From: JAVBRU01 sp031547595
GTDB lineage: Bacteria > Bacillota > Clostridia > Christensenellales > Aristaeellaceae
Assembly (NCBI GenBank): GCA_031547595.1
Contig: JAVBRU010000023.1
Location: 1 to 64,000 of the forward strand
Length of the DNA stretch: 64,000 bases
Direction of reading: 5' to 3'
Positions 43,185 through 51,582 of this stretch are shown piece by piece. Numbering within the stretch: position 1 is the stretch's first letter; each line of letters begins with the position of its first letter. A model generated the notes under the pieces. The model saw only the letters and a program-made list of their open reading frames with translations. It had not been told where the DNA came from and ran no database searches. The position numbers and the translations under genes are program-made.

Positions 43185-43958
43185 TCAGCTTTCTTTGTTA
43201 CGTTCGTAAATCATCCGAAGGCCCTTGAGTGTCAGCAGGCCGTCAATGTGGTCGATCACATCGGATTTGGTGGCGATGACGCGTGCCATGCCGCCGGTGG
43301 CGACCACCTTGGCCTGCGGCGAGGCAAGCTCCTCCCGCATTTTCTTTACCAGGTAATCCACCTGGCCGACATACCCATACAACAAGCCAGATTGCAGGTT
43401 GGTGATGGTATTTTTGCCAATCACGCGCTCGGGGATGTTCATTTCAAAATGCGGCAGCTTGGCCGCGCCCGATACCAGCGCTTCGCTGGCCAGCTTGATG
43501 CCCGGGCAAATGCAACCACCCAGGAATGCGCCGTTCTTATCCACTGCACCAAAGGTGGTGGCGGTGCCAAAATCGATATAGATGCAGGGGCCGCCATACT
43601 GCGAATAGGCCGCCACAGCGTTGCAGATGCGGTCGCTGCCAAGCTCGCGCGGGTTGTCATACTTGATGTCAAGGCCGGTTTTGATGCCGGGTGCCACCAA
43701 CAGCGGGTCCATCCCAAAGTAATCCCGGCACATATGCTCCACAGTGAAATTGATAGTGGGCACCACAGAGGAGATCATGATGCCGTTGATTTGCTCCGGC
43801 AGAATGTCCTCATGCTGGAACATGTCAAAGATCAGCACGCCCATTTCGTCACTGGTGTACTTGCGGGTGGTGGATAAGCGCCAGTAATGCTTGAGCTCCT
43901 TGCCGTTGAAGACGGCGGTTTTGATGTTGGTATTGCCAATGTCCATTGTGAGTAACAT
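43185..43958 (-). CDS. coaX: Type III pantothenate kinase
   Basis: 257 residues, normal for CoaX. ASKHA motifs are LTMDIGNTNIKTAVF at the start, ELGSDRICNAVAA in the middle and YIDFGTATTFGAV. It phosphorylates pantothenate, the first step of CoA synthesis. GGAGATGAAAC precedes the ATG. It lies 14 nt after the ECF S-component gene, which therefore may import pantothenate. Confidence 0.95.
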   Translation of the reverse strand: MLLTMDIGNTNIKTAVFNGKELKHYWRLSTTRKYTSDEMGVLIFDMFQHEDILPEQINGIMISSVVPTINFTVEHMCRDYFGMDPLLVAPGIKTGLDIKYDNPRELGSDRICNAVAAYSQYGGPCIYIDFGTATTFGAVDKNGAFLGGCICPGIKLASEALVSGAAKLPHFEMNIPERVIGKNTITNLQSGLLYGYVGQVDYLVKKMREELASPQAKVVATGGMARVIATKSDVIDHIDGLLTLKGLRMIYERNKES

Positions 43959-43972
43959 GTTTCATCTCCAAA

Positions 43973-44560
43973 CTACGATTTGCGGTGGGATACCTTGTTG
44001 AGCGCCGCCAGGATCGGGACCGCCAGAATGGCTGCGGCTACCGCCTCGCACCCGCCGCCAAGCAGGCCCGTGCCCGTGATGATCGCCGTCACCGGCGCGG
44101 CATCCAGTCCTGCCATCTGATAAAACAGCAGCATCAGCCCCAGGTAGAAAACCGTGTTGGTGAGCGAGCCCACGATGGCCGCCGCCGCGGTTCTTACGGT
44201 GTGGTTGGCTTTATGAAGCGCACGGTAGGTGAGAGAGGTGGTAAGCGGCACCAGCATGCGCGGCAGGAGGCATAAAACCACCACCAGCAGCACATTCTTG
44301 CCAAGCAGCGTGCCCACCAGCGATGAGGGCGCACCGGAAATACCCAGCGCGCGCATCAGGCTGACAAGGCCAAAGAAAAATCCCAGCAGGAGGCCCGTTT
44401 TGAGCCCGAAATACATCGCGCCAATCACCACGGGGATGCAAAGGATGGTCAGGTTGATAAAGCCCAGGGGGATGAGGCCGATGGGCGTGAAGCCCAGCAG
44501 GAAGATCAGCGCCACAAAGAGCGCGACGAGGGAGAGATGCCGGATTTGTTTGCTGTTCAT
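43973..44560 (-). CDS. ECF transporter S component, possibly for pantothenate
   Basis: 195 residues with six predicted membrane helices (for example 12-32, 38-58, 62-82). The opening helix contains LVALFVALIFLLGFTPIGLI, in the style of ECF substrate-binding components. The shared ATPase/T-component module is not in the window, so it probably uses a housekeeping one. Coupling with coaX suggests pantothenate; folate or another vitamin remains possible. ATG 44560 has GGAGGAAAAC upstream; the longer frame covers the leader RNA. Confidence 0.78.
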   Translation of the reverse strand: MNSKQIRHLSLVALFVALIFLLGFTPIGLIPLGFINLTILCIPVVIGAMYFGLKTGLLLGFFFGLVSLMRALGISGAPSSLVGTLLGKNVLLVVVLCLLPRMLVPLTTSLTYRALHKANHTVRTAAAAIVGSLTNTVFYLGLMLLFYQMAGLDAAPVTAIITGTGLLGGGCEAVAAAILAVPILAALNKVSHRKS

Positions 44561-44655
44561 GTGTTTTCCTCCGTTCAAGTTCGCATAGGATACCTGACGA
44601 TGCCAAGTTGCGTTTAGGCTGTCCAGCCCCGGAAACGGGTGCCGGCTGATGCCCG
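44561..44655 (-). promoter_or_regulatory. Structured 5' leader of the S component-coaX operon
   Basis: About 95 nt between the promoter and the ribosome site. CAGCC/GGCTG encloses CCCG-TTTC-CGGG, and the similar words GCAACTTGGC and GCGAACTTG follow. There is no T-run terminator, so any control would be on translation. It does not match a riboswitch class I know. Confidence 0.4.
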
Positions 44656-44660
44656 GATAT

Positions 44661-44689
44661 AGTATACCAAAAAGCAGTGCACTTGTCAA
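44661..44689 (-). promoter_or_regulatory. Sigma-A promoter of the S component-coaX-hom-capA operon
   Basis: Minus strand TTGACA and TATACT with 17-bp spacing, about 100 nt before the first ATG. Confidence 0.8.
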
Positions 44690-44713
44690 AAACCGAACAC
44701 ATTATATACAATT

Positions 44714-44740
44714 TAAAAAACGGCTTGCAACAAGCCGTTT
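44714..44740 (-). terminator. Terminator of the HD protein gene
   Basis: AAACGGCTTG/CAAGCCGTTT perfect 10-bp stem with a 3-nt loop, followed on minus by a T run. Confidence 0.85.
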
Positions 44741-44752
44741 GGTGAACGTGTT

Positions 44753-45319
44753 TTATAGTCCCAGCTCCGGGTTCAGGCTGCGCATCGCCAAGATGGTCTG
44801 CTCAATCAACATTTCCAGCGAAATGCCCAGCATATCCGCGCCCTGCTGAATCACCGCGCGGCTGCACCCTGCTGCAAACGAGGGCTGCTTATACTTTTTC
44901 ATCACAGACTTGAGCTCCATATCATCAACCGATTTGGAGGGGCGCATCATGGCCACCGCGCCAATCAGTCCGGTCAGTTCGTCGGTGGCAAACAGGTACT
45001 TCTCCATCACGCTCTCCGGTGCGATATCCACGCACAGGCCATAGCCGTGGCTGGCGGTGGAGCGGATGATACACTCGTCCACATCAAGCTCGCGCAGAAG
45101 CTGTTGGCTCCTCACGCAGTGCTCGTCCGGCCATTTTTCAAAATCAATATCGTGCAGCATGCCAACGGCCTGCCAATAGGCAACATTTTCAGGGTCGTGC
45201 TCTTTGGCAAAGAAGCCCAGCACGCCGGATACGATCTGCGCATGGCGCAGATGAAAAGCCTCCTGATTATAGCGCGAAATCAAGTCGTAGGCTTGCTCGG
45301 GGGTGGGAATGTAGCTCAT
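44753..45319 (-). CDS. HD-domain hydrolase
   Basis: 188 residues. Conserved His/Asp metal residues are in FHLRHAQIVSG, VGMLHDIDFEKWPDEH and TASHGYGLCVD, as in small HDIG phosphohydrolases. An intact HD pair (LHD) supports activity, but the substrate is unknown. The stop is next to a strong terminator, and it follows rpiB after 15 nt, so the two are probably co-transcribed. Confidence 0.85.
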   Translation of the reverse strand: MSYIPTPEQAYDLISRYNQEAFHLRHAQIVSGVLGFFAKEHDPENVAYWQAVGMLHDIDFEKWPDEHCVRSQQLLRELDVDECIIRSTASHGYGLCVDIAPESVMEKYLFATDELTGLIGAVAMMRPSKSVDDMELKSVMKKYKQPSFAAGCSRAVIQQGADMLGISLEMLIEQTILAMRSLNPELGL

Positions 45320-45334
45320 TTTCTTTTGTACTCC

Positions 45335-45787
45335 TTATTCTATCGGTTGTCCTTTTTCGATTGCATCAAACATATCAATGCGGGTCTTATGCCTGCCGCC
45401 TTCAAAGGGAGTGGTAAGGAACAGCTGCGCGATCATCTTCGCCAGCTCCGGCGCCACCACGCGCCCGCCCATCGCCAGCATATTGGCATCATTGTGCAAC
45501 CGGGTCATCTTGGCGCTGTAGCAGTCCGAGCAGCAGCAGCAGCGGATGCCGCGCACCTTGCCCGCTGCCATCGAAATGCCCACGCCCGTACCGCACAGCA
45601 CAATGCCCATATCGCACTGCCCGCTGGCAACGGCGTTTGCAGCGCGCACGCCAAACACCGGATAATCCCGGCAATCGCCATCAAACATACCGTAGTCTGC
45701 AAATTCCATACCGAGGTCTGTTATTGTTTCGATCATGGCATCACGCAACACGATGCCGGCGGGGTCATAAGCCAGGGCGATTTTCAT
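45335..45787 (-). CDS. rpiB: RpiB/LacAB-family sugar-phosphate isomerase
   Basis: 150 residues, usual for ribose-5-phosphate isomerase B. The catalytic Cys lies in GIVLCGTGVGISMAAGK, and HNDANMLAMGGR is the typical late motif. The segment before it is unusual, RCCCCSDCYSAK, where relatives have one cysteine. ATG 45787 has AAGGAGG 10 nt upstream. It interconverts ribose-5-P and ribulose-5-P; galactose- or allose-6-P isomerases share the fold. Confidence 0.88.
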   Translation of the reverse strand: MKIALAYDPAGIVLRDAMIETITDLGMEFADYGMFDGDCRDYPVFGVRAANAVASGQCDMGIVLCGTGVGISMAAGKVRGIRCCCCSDCYSAKMTRLHNDANMLAMGGRVVAPELAKMIAQLFLTTPFEGGRHKTRIDMFDAIEKGQPIE

Positions 45788-45833
45788 GGGTCCAATGCCT
45801 CCTTGCGCTTGTGTTATTTTTTGCACAGGCACT

Positions 45834-45862
45834 ATTATAACGCAATTCTACCAATTAAACAA
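45834..45862 (-). promoter_or_regulatory. Sigma-A-type promoter of rpiB-HD
   Basis: Minus strand TTGTTT and TATAAT with 17-bp spacing, about 47 nt before the rpiB ATG. Confidence 0.7.
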
Positions 45863-45925
45863 GCGGCGGTGCCGCGCTGGTTCGACTGGGTATTTTCCAT
45901 TGTTCATGAAAATTTATGATTTTCT

Positions 45926-45954
45926 TTGCAGGGAATAGGGCTTTTATGTAGAAT
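45926..45954 (+). promoter_or_regulatory. Promoter of the carboxyltransferase/Na+ pump operon
   Basis: TTGCAG and TAGAAT with 17-bp spacing; leader of about 100 nt before the first gene with no obvious structure. Confidence 0.65.
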
Positions 45955-46057
45955 AGATGAATTTGGGTAGGGATAGTGCTTCGTTGTACTCCAATGAAGC
46001 TTTTCTCATAAAGGTTCCGGCCCATACCGTATTATTTCAGAAATGGGGGATCTTTAG

Positions 46058-47509
46058 ATGGACAAAACCAGTCCGCAGAGCCTGGCTTCGCTTCGCAGCG
46101 ACATCATGGCGGGGGACGCCGCACGCATTGCCAAGCAGCACGAGGGCGGCAAGTACACAGCGCGGGAGCGCATCAACAAACTGTTCGACGCGGGCAGTTT
46201 CGTGGAGACAGACACGTTGAAGCGGGACGCTCACGTGGTGACGGGCTATGGCACGGTGCACGGCCGCGCAGCCTATTGCTTTGCGCAGGATTTCACTTCC
46301 CTGGGCGGGGCAATGACAGCCGCACAGGCAGAAAAAATCCTCAAAGTGCTGCGCATGGCGCAAATGACGGGTGCGCCCGTGATCGCCCTGTGCGACAGCG
46401 CCGGCATGAGCCTTGCGCAGGGTGCTGCTGCAATGGCAGCTTATGCGCAGGTGCTGGGTGCGATGACGCGCCTGTCTGGCGTATGCCCCCTGCTGTGCTG
46501 CATCAGTGGCGAATGCAAGGGCGTGGCCACGCTTCTGTCTCAGGTCTCTGACATCACCATTCAGGTGGAAAAAGTGGGCGAGCTTTCTGCCCATGCGGCG
46601 CTTGTGATGAACGCTGCGCAAAAAAAGTCCCTCACCGCGCAGGAGTTGTTTGGTGCAAAGGCGATGGCCGCGCAGGGCGCTGTGGCGCTGACTGCCGCCA
46701 ACGAAGAAGCGGCGATTTCGCTGCTGATCGGGCTGCTTGACATACTGCCCGGCTGCAACGCAGAAGATGCGCCGCTCAGCGAGGGCGACGACCTTAATCG
46801 CCTTGTCGCCGCGAAGGACGCCGCCGATACGCTGCCGCTCGCAGCCGAAATGATGGATGGCGGCCGGTATATCGAGCTGTTTGCCGCCTATGGCAAGGCA
46901 CTGCACACGCTGCTGGGCGTTGTCGGCGGCCGTCCCGTGGGCATTGTGGCCAGCGAGTATGCGTTGGACAATGGCCGCTTGGACGTGGATAGCTGCAAGA
47001 AGGCCGCGCGGTTTGTGCGTTTTTGCGATTGCTATTCGCTGCCCGTGATCTCCCTGATCCATTCCGACGGCCTGGCCGTGCCCGCGTTTGAAGCGCAGGC
47101 CGCGCAAATGACCGCCGCCGCGCAGCTTTTGTATGCCTATGGCGAGGCCACCTGCCCCAAAGTGGCGGTGATCACCGGCCATGCCATTGGCGCTGCCTAT
47201 GTTTCCATGGGCGGCAAAGCCATTGCGGATATCACCTACGCCTGGCCGGATGCCGTGATTGCGCCGCTCACGCAGGAGGTCGCCGTGCAAACGCTGAACA
47301 CTGCCGAGCTTCTGGCAGGCGAAAAGCGCGAAGATCTGGAGGCGAACTACGCCGCCCGTTTTGGTGCCCTTTCCGCCGCACAGGAAGGCCTGCTGGACGA
47401 TGTGATCGAGCCTTCACAGACCCGTCAACTCATCATTGCCGCGCTGGAACTGTTGGCGGCCAAGCATGATGTGCATCTCCCGCGCAAGCACGGCAACCTG
47501 CCGTTGTAA
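46058..47509 (+). CDS. mmdA: Acyl-CoA carboxyltransferase subunit (MmdA/12S-like)
   Basis: 483 residues. A two-half crotonase-fold carboxyltransferase, with KYTARERINKLFDAGSF near the start and GAPVIALCDSAGMSLAQGA in the first half, then GHAIGAAYVSMGGKAI in the second. It moves a carboxyl group between biotin and an acyl-CoA, usually methylmalonyl-/propionyl-CoA; glutaconyl-CoA is an alternative. First gene of a five-gene operon with sodium-pump subunits. Several stretches are less conserved than in classic MmdA, so substrate is tentative. Confidence 0.82.
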   Translation: MDKTSPQSLASLRSDIMAGDAARIAKQHEGGKYTARERINKLFDAGSFVETDTLKRDAHVVTGYGTVHGRAAYCFAQDFTSLGGAMTAAQAEKILKVLRMAQMTGAPVIALCDSAGMSLAQGAAAMAAYAQVLGAMTRLSGVCPLLCCISGECKGVATLLSQVSDITIQVEKVGELSAHAALVMNAAQKKSLTAQELFGAKAMAAQGAVALTAANEEAAISLLIGLLDILPGCNAEDAPLSEGDDLNRLVAAKDAADTLPLAAEMMDGGRYIELFAAYGKALHTLLGVVGGRPVGIVASEYALDNGRLDVDSCKKAARFVRFCDCYSLPVISLIHSDGLAVPAFEAQAAQMTAAAQLLYAYGEATCPKVAVITGHAIGAAYVSMGGKAIADITYAWPDAVIAPLTQEVAVQTLNTAELLAGEKREDLEANYAARFGALSAAQEGLLDDVIEPSQTRQLIIAALELLAAKHDVHLPRKHGNLPL

Positions 47510-47521
47510 AGGAGGGAACGC

Positions 47522-47878
47522 ATGGATAAGTTGATCGCAGGCTTGTCTACCGCCGCCATTGGCATGATCGTGGTTTTCGTAGGCCTGGCCATATTGATTT
47601 TCTTTTTGACGTTGATGAACATCATTTCTCAGCGTGCCGCCAAGAAGACTGCCATACCTTCCTCTGATAAAGTGCCCGAACCGGAAGTGGCTTATGAAGA
47701 AGAGGAAGCACAGGAGGACGACGGCGCCTTGAGCGCCGTTCTCACCGCCGCCATTGCCGCCGTGTGGGAAGGCGCAGCGCCCGAGGGCGGTTTCGTGGTA
47801 CGCCGCGTGCGCCGCATCAGCAACGCGCCTGCTTGGCAGCGCTCCGCCCGGGAAGAGCAAATGTATAGCCGGATGTAA
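47522..47878 (+). CDS. Sodium-pump decarboxylase gamma subunit (OadG family)
   Basis: 118 residues. One membrane helix (about 8-32), then a charged, Glu-rich cytosolic tail. OadG anchors the carboxyltransferase and biotin parts to the membrane pump. AAAGGAGG lies just before the ATG, 12 nt after the carboxyltransferase stop. The length and layout fit the family, although sequence conservation is naturally low. Confidence 0.8.
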   Translation: MDKLIAGLSTAAIGMIVVFVGLAILIFFLTLMNIISQRAAKKTAIPSSDKVPEPEVAYEEEEAQEDDGALSAVLTAAIAAVWEGAAPEGGFVVRRVRRISNAPAWQRSAREEQMYSRM

Positions 47879-47909
47879 TGTCCAGAATTTGAAGGGAGAT
47901 ATCTATCCT

Positions 47910-48308
47910 ATGCGTAAGTTCAATATCGCCGTCAACGGTGTTTCCTACGAAGTAGAAGTCGAAGAAGTGGGCGTTGCTACTGCTGCCGCCCCTGTTGCCG
48001 CTGCCCCCGCCGCGCCTGTTGCGCCTGTGGCCGCACCCGCGCCCAAGCCCGCCGCAGCCAAGCCCGCTGCCCCCAAGGCCGCGCCTGTTGCCGGCGGCAC
48101 CAAGATCAATTCCCCCATGCCTGGCACCATTTTGCAGGTCAAAGTGGCCCCCGGCGACAAGGTGAAGAAGGGCGATATCCTGCTGATCCTGGAAGCCATG
48201 AAGATGGAAAACGAAATCGTATCGCCTGTGGACGCAGTCGTGGCGCAGGTTGTTGTGCAAAAGGGCGCTTCCGTCAACTCCGGCGATGCGCTGGTGGTGC
48301 TCAACTAA
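47910..48308 (+). CDS. Biotin carboxyl carrier protein
   Basis: 132 residues. A short N-terminal strand region (1-20), an Ala/Pro-rich flexible linker (about 23-62), and a biotinyl domain with Lys98 in LEAMKMENEI. ATG 47910 is behind GAAGGGAG; the longer frame from 47754 overlaps OadG and has no site. It carries carboxyl groups between the two carboxyltransferases and the membrane decarboxylase. No biotin carboxylase gene is present, in line with transcarboxylase or decarboxylase function. Confidence 0.93.
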   Translation: MRKFNIAVNGVSYEVEVEEVGVATAAAPVAAAPAAPVAPVAAPAPKPAAAKPAAPKAAPVAGGTKINSPMPGTILQVKVAPGDKVKKGDILLILEAMKMENEIVSPVDAVVAQVVVQKGASVNSGDALVVLN

Positions 48309-48331
48309 AATCATAAGATTCGGAAGGTGAA

Positions 48332-49732
48332 GTGAATCAAGTGGAAGGAAATCTTGGCATCTTAGATACTTTGACGAATCTGGTCAACGAATCGGGCATC
48401 AAGAACTTGATGGAAAATCCCATGCCGTTGATTATGATTGTCGTGGCATGTATCTTGCTATATCTTGCGATCAAGAAAAAGTATGAGCCGCTGCTGCTGC
48501 TTCCCATTGCGTTTGGCATGCTGCTTGTCAACCTGCCGCTGGGCGGGCTGATGGACGCGCCCAAGAATGTCATCAACATGGACGAATATTATCACGGCAA
48601 GCAAGGCACCGCCATCGTGTTGACCGACGAAAATGCGTATCAGTTTGTCAGCTCCTTGGTACTGGAAGGCGACACGCTGCTCAAAAAAGAGGCCACCGCC
48701 TTTGACGAGGTGGGCGAGGCGACAGCTTATGCCTATTATGTGACCGACGCCGAGGGGAATACCCTGTACACACTCTCTGGCATGACGGTATACCAGCATG
48801 TGGAATCGGCGGGCGGCCTGTTCTATTACTTATACCAGGGCGTGAAGCTGGGCATCTATCCCTCGCTGATCTTCCTGGGCGTGGGCGCGATGACGGACTT
48901 TGGCCCGTTGATTGCCAACCCCAAATCCCTGCTGATGGGTGCTGCGGCGCAGCTGGGTATCTTTGCGACATTTATTGTTTGTTATGCACTCTTGGGCTTC
49001 ACACCGCAGGAGGCGGCATCCACCGGCATCATCGGCGGTGCCGACGGGCCAACGGCTATCTGGCTGACGGGTAAGCTGGCGCCGCACCTGCTGGGCCCCA
49101 TCGCGGTGGCGGCATACAGCTATATGGCGCTGGTGCCGGTCATTCAGCCGCCCATCATGCGCGCGCTCACCACCAAGAAAGAGCGCGAGATCGTGATGGA
49201 GCAGCTGCGCCCCGTCAGCAAGACCGAAAAAATCATTTTCCCCATCCTCGTCACCATCCTGGTCGCCCTGTTGCTGCCCTCGGCCACGCCGCTGGTGGGC
49301 ATGCTGATGCTGGGCAACCTGATGCGGGAGTCCTTTGTGGTGGACCGCCTGTCTACCACCGCGCAGAACGACCTGATGAACATCGTCACCATTTTTCTGG
49401 GCGTCACGGTCGGCGCGACGGCCAATGCCGAAACCTTCCTCAAGCTGCAAACGCTGGAGATTATCGTGGTAGGCGTGGTGGCATTTGGCGTGGGCACCGC
49501 CGGCGGCGTGCTGCTGGCGAAGCTGATGAACAAGCTGTCCGGCGGCAAGATCAACCCGCTGATTGGCTCCGCAGGCGTGTCCGCCGTGCCGATGGCGGCG
49601 CGCGTGTCGCAGGTGGAGGGGCAAAAGGCCAATCCCGGCAACTTCCTGCTCATGCATGCGATGGGCCCCAACGTGGCGGGTGTTATTGGCTCCGCTATCG
49701 CGGCCGGTGTGCTGCTGAGCATGTTTGGTTAA
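48332..49732 (+). CDS. oadB: Sodium-translocating decarboxylase beta subunit
   Basis: 466 residues with about nine membrane segments. Conserved landmarks GVGAMTDFGPLIANP, GIIGGADGPTAIW and SAGVSAVPMAARVSQ identify OadB/MmdB/GcdB, which decarboxylates carboxybiotin and exports Na+. An insert of about 100 residues after the second helix (periplasmic side, about 75-165) is longer than I expect. Start GTG 48332 is behind CGGAAGGTGAA; GTG 48341 in the same frame is an alternative. Confidence 0.92.
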   Translation: MNQVEGNLGILDTLTNLVNESGIKNLMENPMPLIMIVVACILLYLAIKKKYEPLLLLPIAFGMLLVNLPLGGLMDAPKNVINMDEYYHGKQGTAIVLTDENAYQFVSSLVLEGDTLLKKEATAFDEVGEATAYAYYVTDAEGNTLYTLSGMTVYQHVESAGGLFYYLYQGVKLGIYPSLIFLGVGAMTDFGPLIANPKSLLMGAAAQLGIFATFIVCYALLGFTPQEAASTGIIGGADGPTAIWLTGKLAPHLLGPIAVAAYSYMALVPVIQPPIMRALTTKKEREIVMEQLRPVSKTEKIIFPILVTILVALLLPSATPLVGMLMLGNLMRESFVVDRLSTTAQNDLMNIVTIFLGVTVGATANAETFLKLQTLEIIVVGVVAFGVGTAGGVLLAKLMNKLSGGKINPLIGSAGVSAVPMAARVSQVEGQKANPGNFLLMHAMGPNVAGVIGSAIAAGVLLSMFG

Positions 49733-49748
49733 GGAGGAACAGATTGAT

Positions 49749-51146
49749 ATGCCCAAAGTATTGATTACGGATACCATCCTGCGCGATGCGCACCAGTCCC
49801 AGGCCGCCACGCGCATGCGCCTGGACGAAATGCTGCCGGCCTGTGAGAAGCTGGACAAAGTGGGCTATTACTCCCTGGAGTGCTGGGGCGGCGCCACCTT
49901 TGACAGCTGCCTGCGCTTCCTGAACGAAGACCCGTGGGAGCGGCTGCGCCAGCTTCGCAAGCACCTGCCCAACACCAAGCTGCAAATGCTGCTGCGCGGC
50001 CAGAACATCCTGGGCTACAAGCATTATGCCGACGACGTGGTGGAGTACTTTGTCAAAAAGTCCATCGACAACGGCATTGACATCATCCGCACGTTTGACG
50101 CGCTGAACGACCTGCGCAACATGCAGACCGCCGTTAAGGCCACCAAGCAGTACGGCGGCATTGCCGAAGTGGCGATGAGCTATACTTCGTCTCCCGTGCA
50201 TACCGAAGAATACTTCGTCAAGCTCGCCCAGCAGATCGAGGAAATGGGCGCGGACATCATCTGCATCAAGGACATGGCCAACCTGCTCTTGCCCTATGAC
50301 GCGTATTCCCTCATCAAAAAGCTGAAGGCCAACACCAAGCTGCCCATCGTACTTCACACCCACAACACCTCCGGCACCGGCGATATGACGCTGCTCAAGG
50401 CCATCGAGGCGGGTGTGGACATCGTGGACACAGCCCTGTCGCCCCTTGGCAATGGCACGGCGCAGCCCGCTACCGAGGCGCTGGTGGCTACCCTCAAGGG
50501 TACTGAGTATGATACCGGCCTCGACCTTGGCATTCTGGCCGATCTGGCCTCCTACTTCCGCACCGTGGCAGACCGCCTCACCAAGGACGGCTGGCGCGAT
50601 CCCGCCGTGCTCGGCGTAGATGTGAACACGCTGCTCTATCAGGTGCCGGGCGGCATGCTCTCTAACCTGATTGGCCAGCTCAAGCAAGCGGGCAAGATGG
50701 ATCAGTTCTACGAAGTGCTGGCCGAAGTGCCGCGCGTGCGTGAAGAATTCGGCTATCCGCCCCTTGTGACCCCGACCTCCCAGATTGTGGGCACCCAGGC
50801 TGTAATGAACATCATTGGCGGCGAGCGCTACAAGATGGTCACCAAGGAATCCAAGGGCCTCATGCGCGGCGAGTATGGCCGCCTGCCCGCGCCTGTCAAC
50901 GAGAAGGTGCGCAAGCAGATCATTGGCGACGATAAGGTGATTACCCACCGCCCGGCGGATGATATCAAGCCGGAGCTTGAGAACTACCGCAAGGAAATCC
51001 GTCAGTATGCCCAGCAGGACGAGGATGTGCTCAGCTACGCGCTCTTCCCGCAGGTGGCGACCAAGTTCTTCGAGCAGCGCCAGGCGGAGCAGCTGAAGGC
51101 GGACCCGACGCAGTATAACAAAGAAAATGGGACAATGCCTGTGTAA
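49749..51146 (+). CDS. oadA: Oxaloacetate/pyruvate carboxyltransferase subunit (OadA/5S-like)
   Basis: 465 residues. The HMGL-like TIM barrel has TDTILRDAHQSQAATRM at the start, CIKDMANLL with the carbamylated lysine, and VLHTHNTSGTGD with the metal histidines. A PYC_OADA helical domain follows. There is no C-terminal biotinyl domain; the separate carrier at 47910 supplies it. It takes the carboxyl group from oxaloacetate. ATG 49749 follows AAGGAGG. Last gene of the operon. Confidence 0.93.
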   Translation: MPKVLITDTILRDAHQSQAATRMRLDEMLPACEKLDKVGYYSLECWGGATFDSCLRFLNEDPWERLRQLRKHLPNTKLQMLLRGQNILGYKHYADDVVEYFVKKSIDNGIDIIRTFDALNDLRNMQTAVKATKQYGGIAEVAMSYTSSPVHTEEYFVKLAQQIEEMGADIICIKDMANLLLPYDAYSLIKKLKANTKLPIVLHTHNTSGTGDMTLLKAIEAGVDIVDTALSPLGNGTAQPATEALVATLKGTEYDTGLDLGILADLASYFRTVADRLTKDGWRDPAVLGVDVNTLLYQVPGGMLSNLIGQLKQAGKMDQFYEVLAEVPRVREEFGYPPLVTPTSQIVGTQAVMNIIGGERYKMVTKESKGLMRGEYGRLPAPVNEKVRKQIIGDDKVITHRPADDIKPELENYRKEIRQYAQQDEDVLSYALFPQVATKFFEQRQAEQLKADPTQYNKENGTMPV

Positions 51147-51184
51147 GGGATGACGGAGCAGGGGAGGGGGACGGGGAACGACGG

Positions 51185-51248
51185 AGCAGGGGCTGCGCGC
51201 CCCTGTACCCCCGCCAGGGGGATCATCCCCCTGGACCCGCACTTTTGT
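51185..51248 (+). repeat. Double-hairpin GC-rich repeat, copy 2
   Basis: CAGGGGCTGCGCGCCCCTG followed by CCAGGGGGATCATCCCCCTG and a GACCCGCACTTTTG tail. It has the same order of hairpins and tail as 29084-29145, and again lies just past a plus-strand stop. Confidence 0.65.
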
Positions 51249-51282
51249 GCCCTTTGATGATGCTTGAGAGCATGCACGGGAA

Positions 51283-51345
51283 CGAAAAAGGCCACATTTG
51301 ACCTTGGAAATGCAAGCATTTCACGGCCATCTGTGGCTCTTTTTC
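51283..51345 (+). terminator. Terminator of the carboxyltransferase operon, with inner hairpin
   Basis: AAAAAGGCCACA and TGTGGCTCTTTTT arms enclose a perfect inner hairpin GAAATGC-AA-GCATTTC. In the rest of the 436-bp gap 51147-51582 I see only the GC-rich repeat and no gene. Confidence 0.7.
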
Positions 51346-51582
51346 TGTCATCCGTTATACGGCTGACCAGTGGCGCTTGCGCCACTGCCCGCACACCTGT
51401 GTTGCGGCGGGCTACGCGTGGGAGGCGATTGTCATTCAACGTGCAATGTGGGTTTTGAGGTGATTCTTTTTAGTTTGAGGGTACGGGGGGAATGCTGCGA
51501 GGTCGGTGCTCTTGCACTAAAAGGAATGCTGCGCACCTAATGCCCGCGTCCCCATGAAAACAATTGCGCACCACCCATTCCC

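Noticed and set aside
47754..47909. N-terminal extension of the biotin carrier
   Set aside because: It overlaps the OadG gene and has no ribosome site; ATG 47910 gives a normal carrier.
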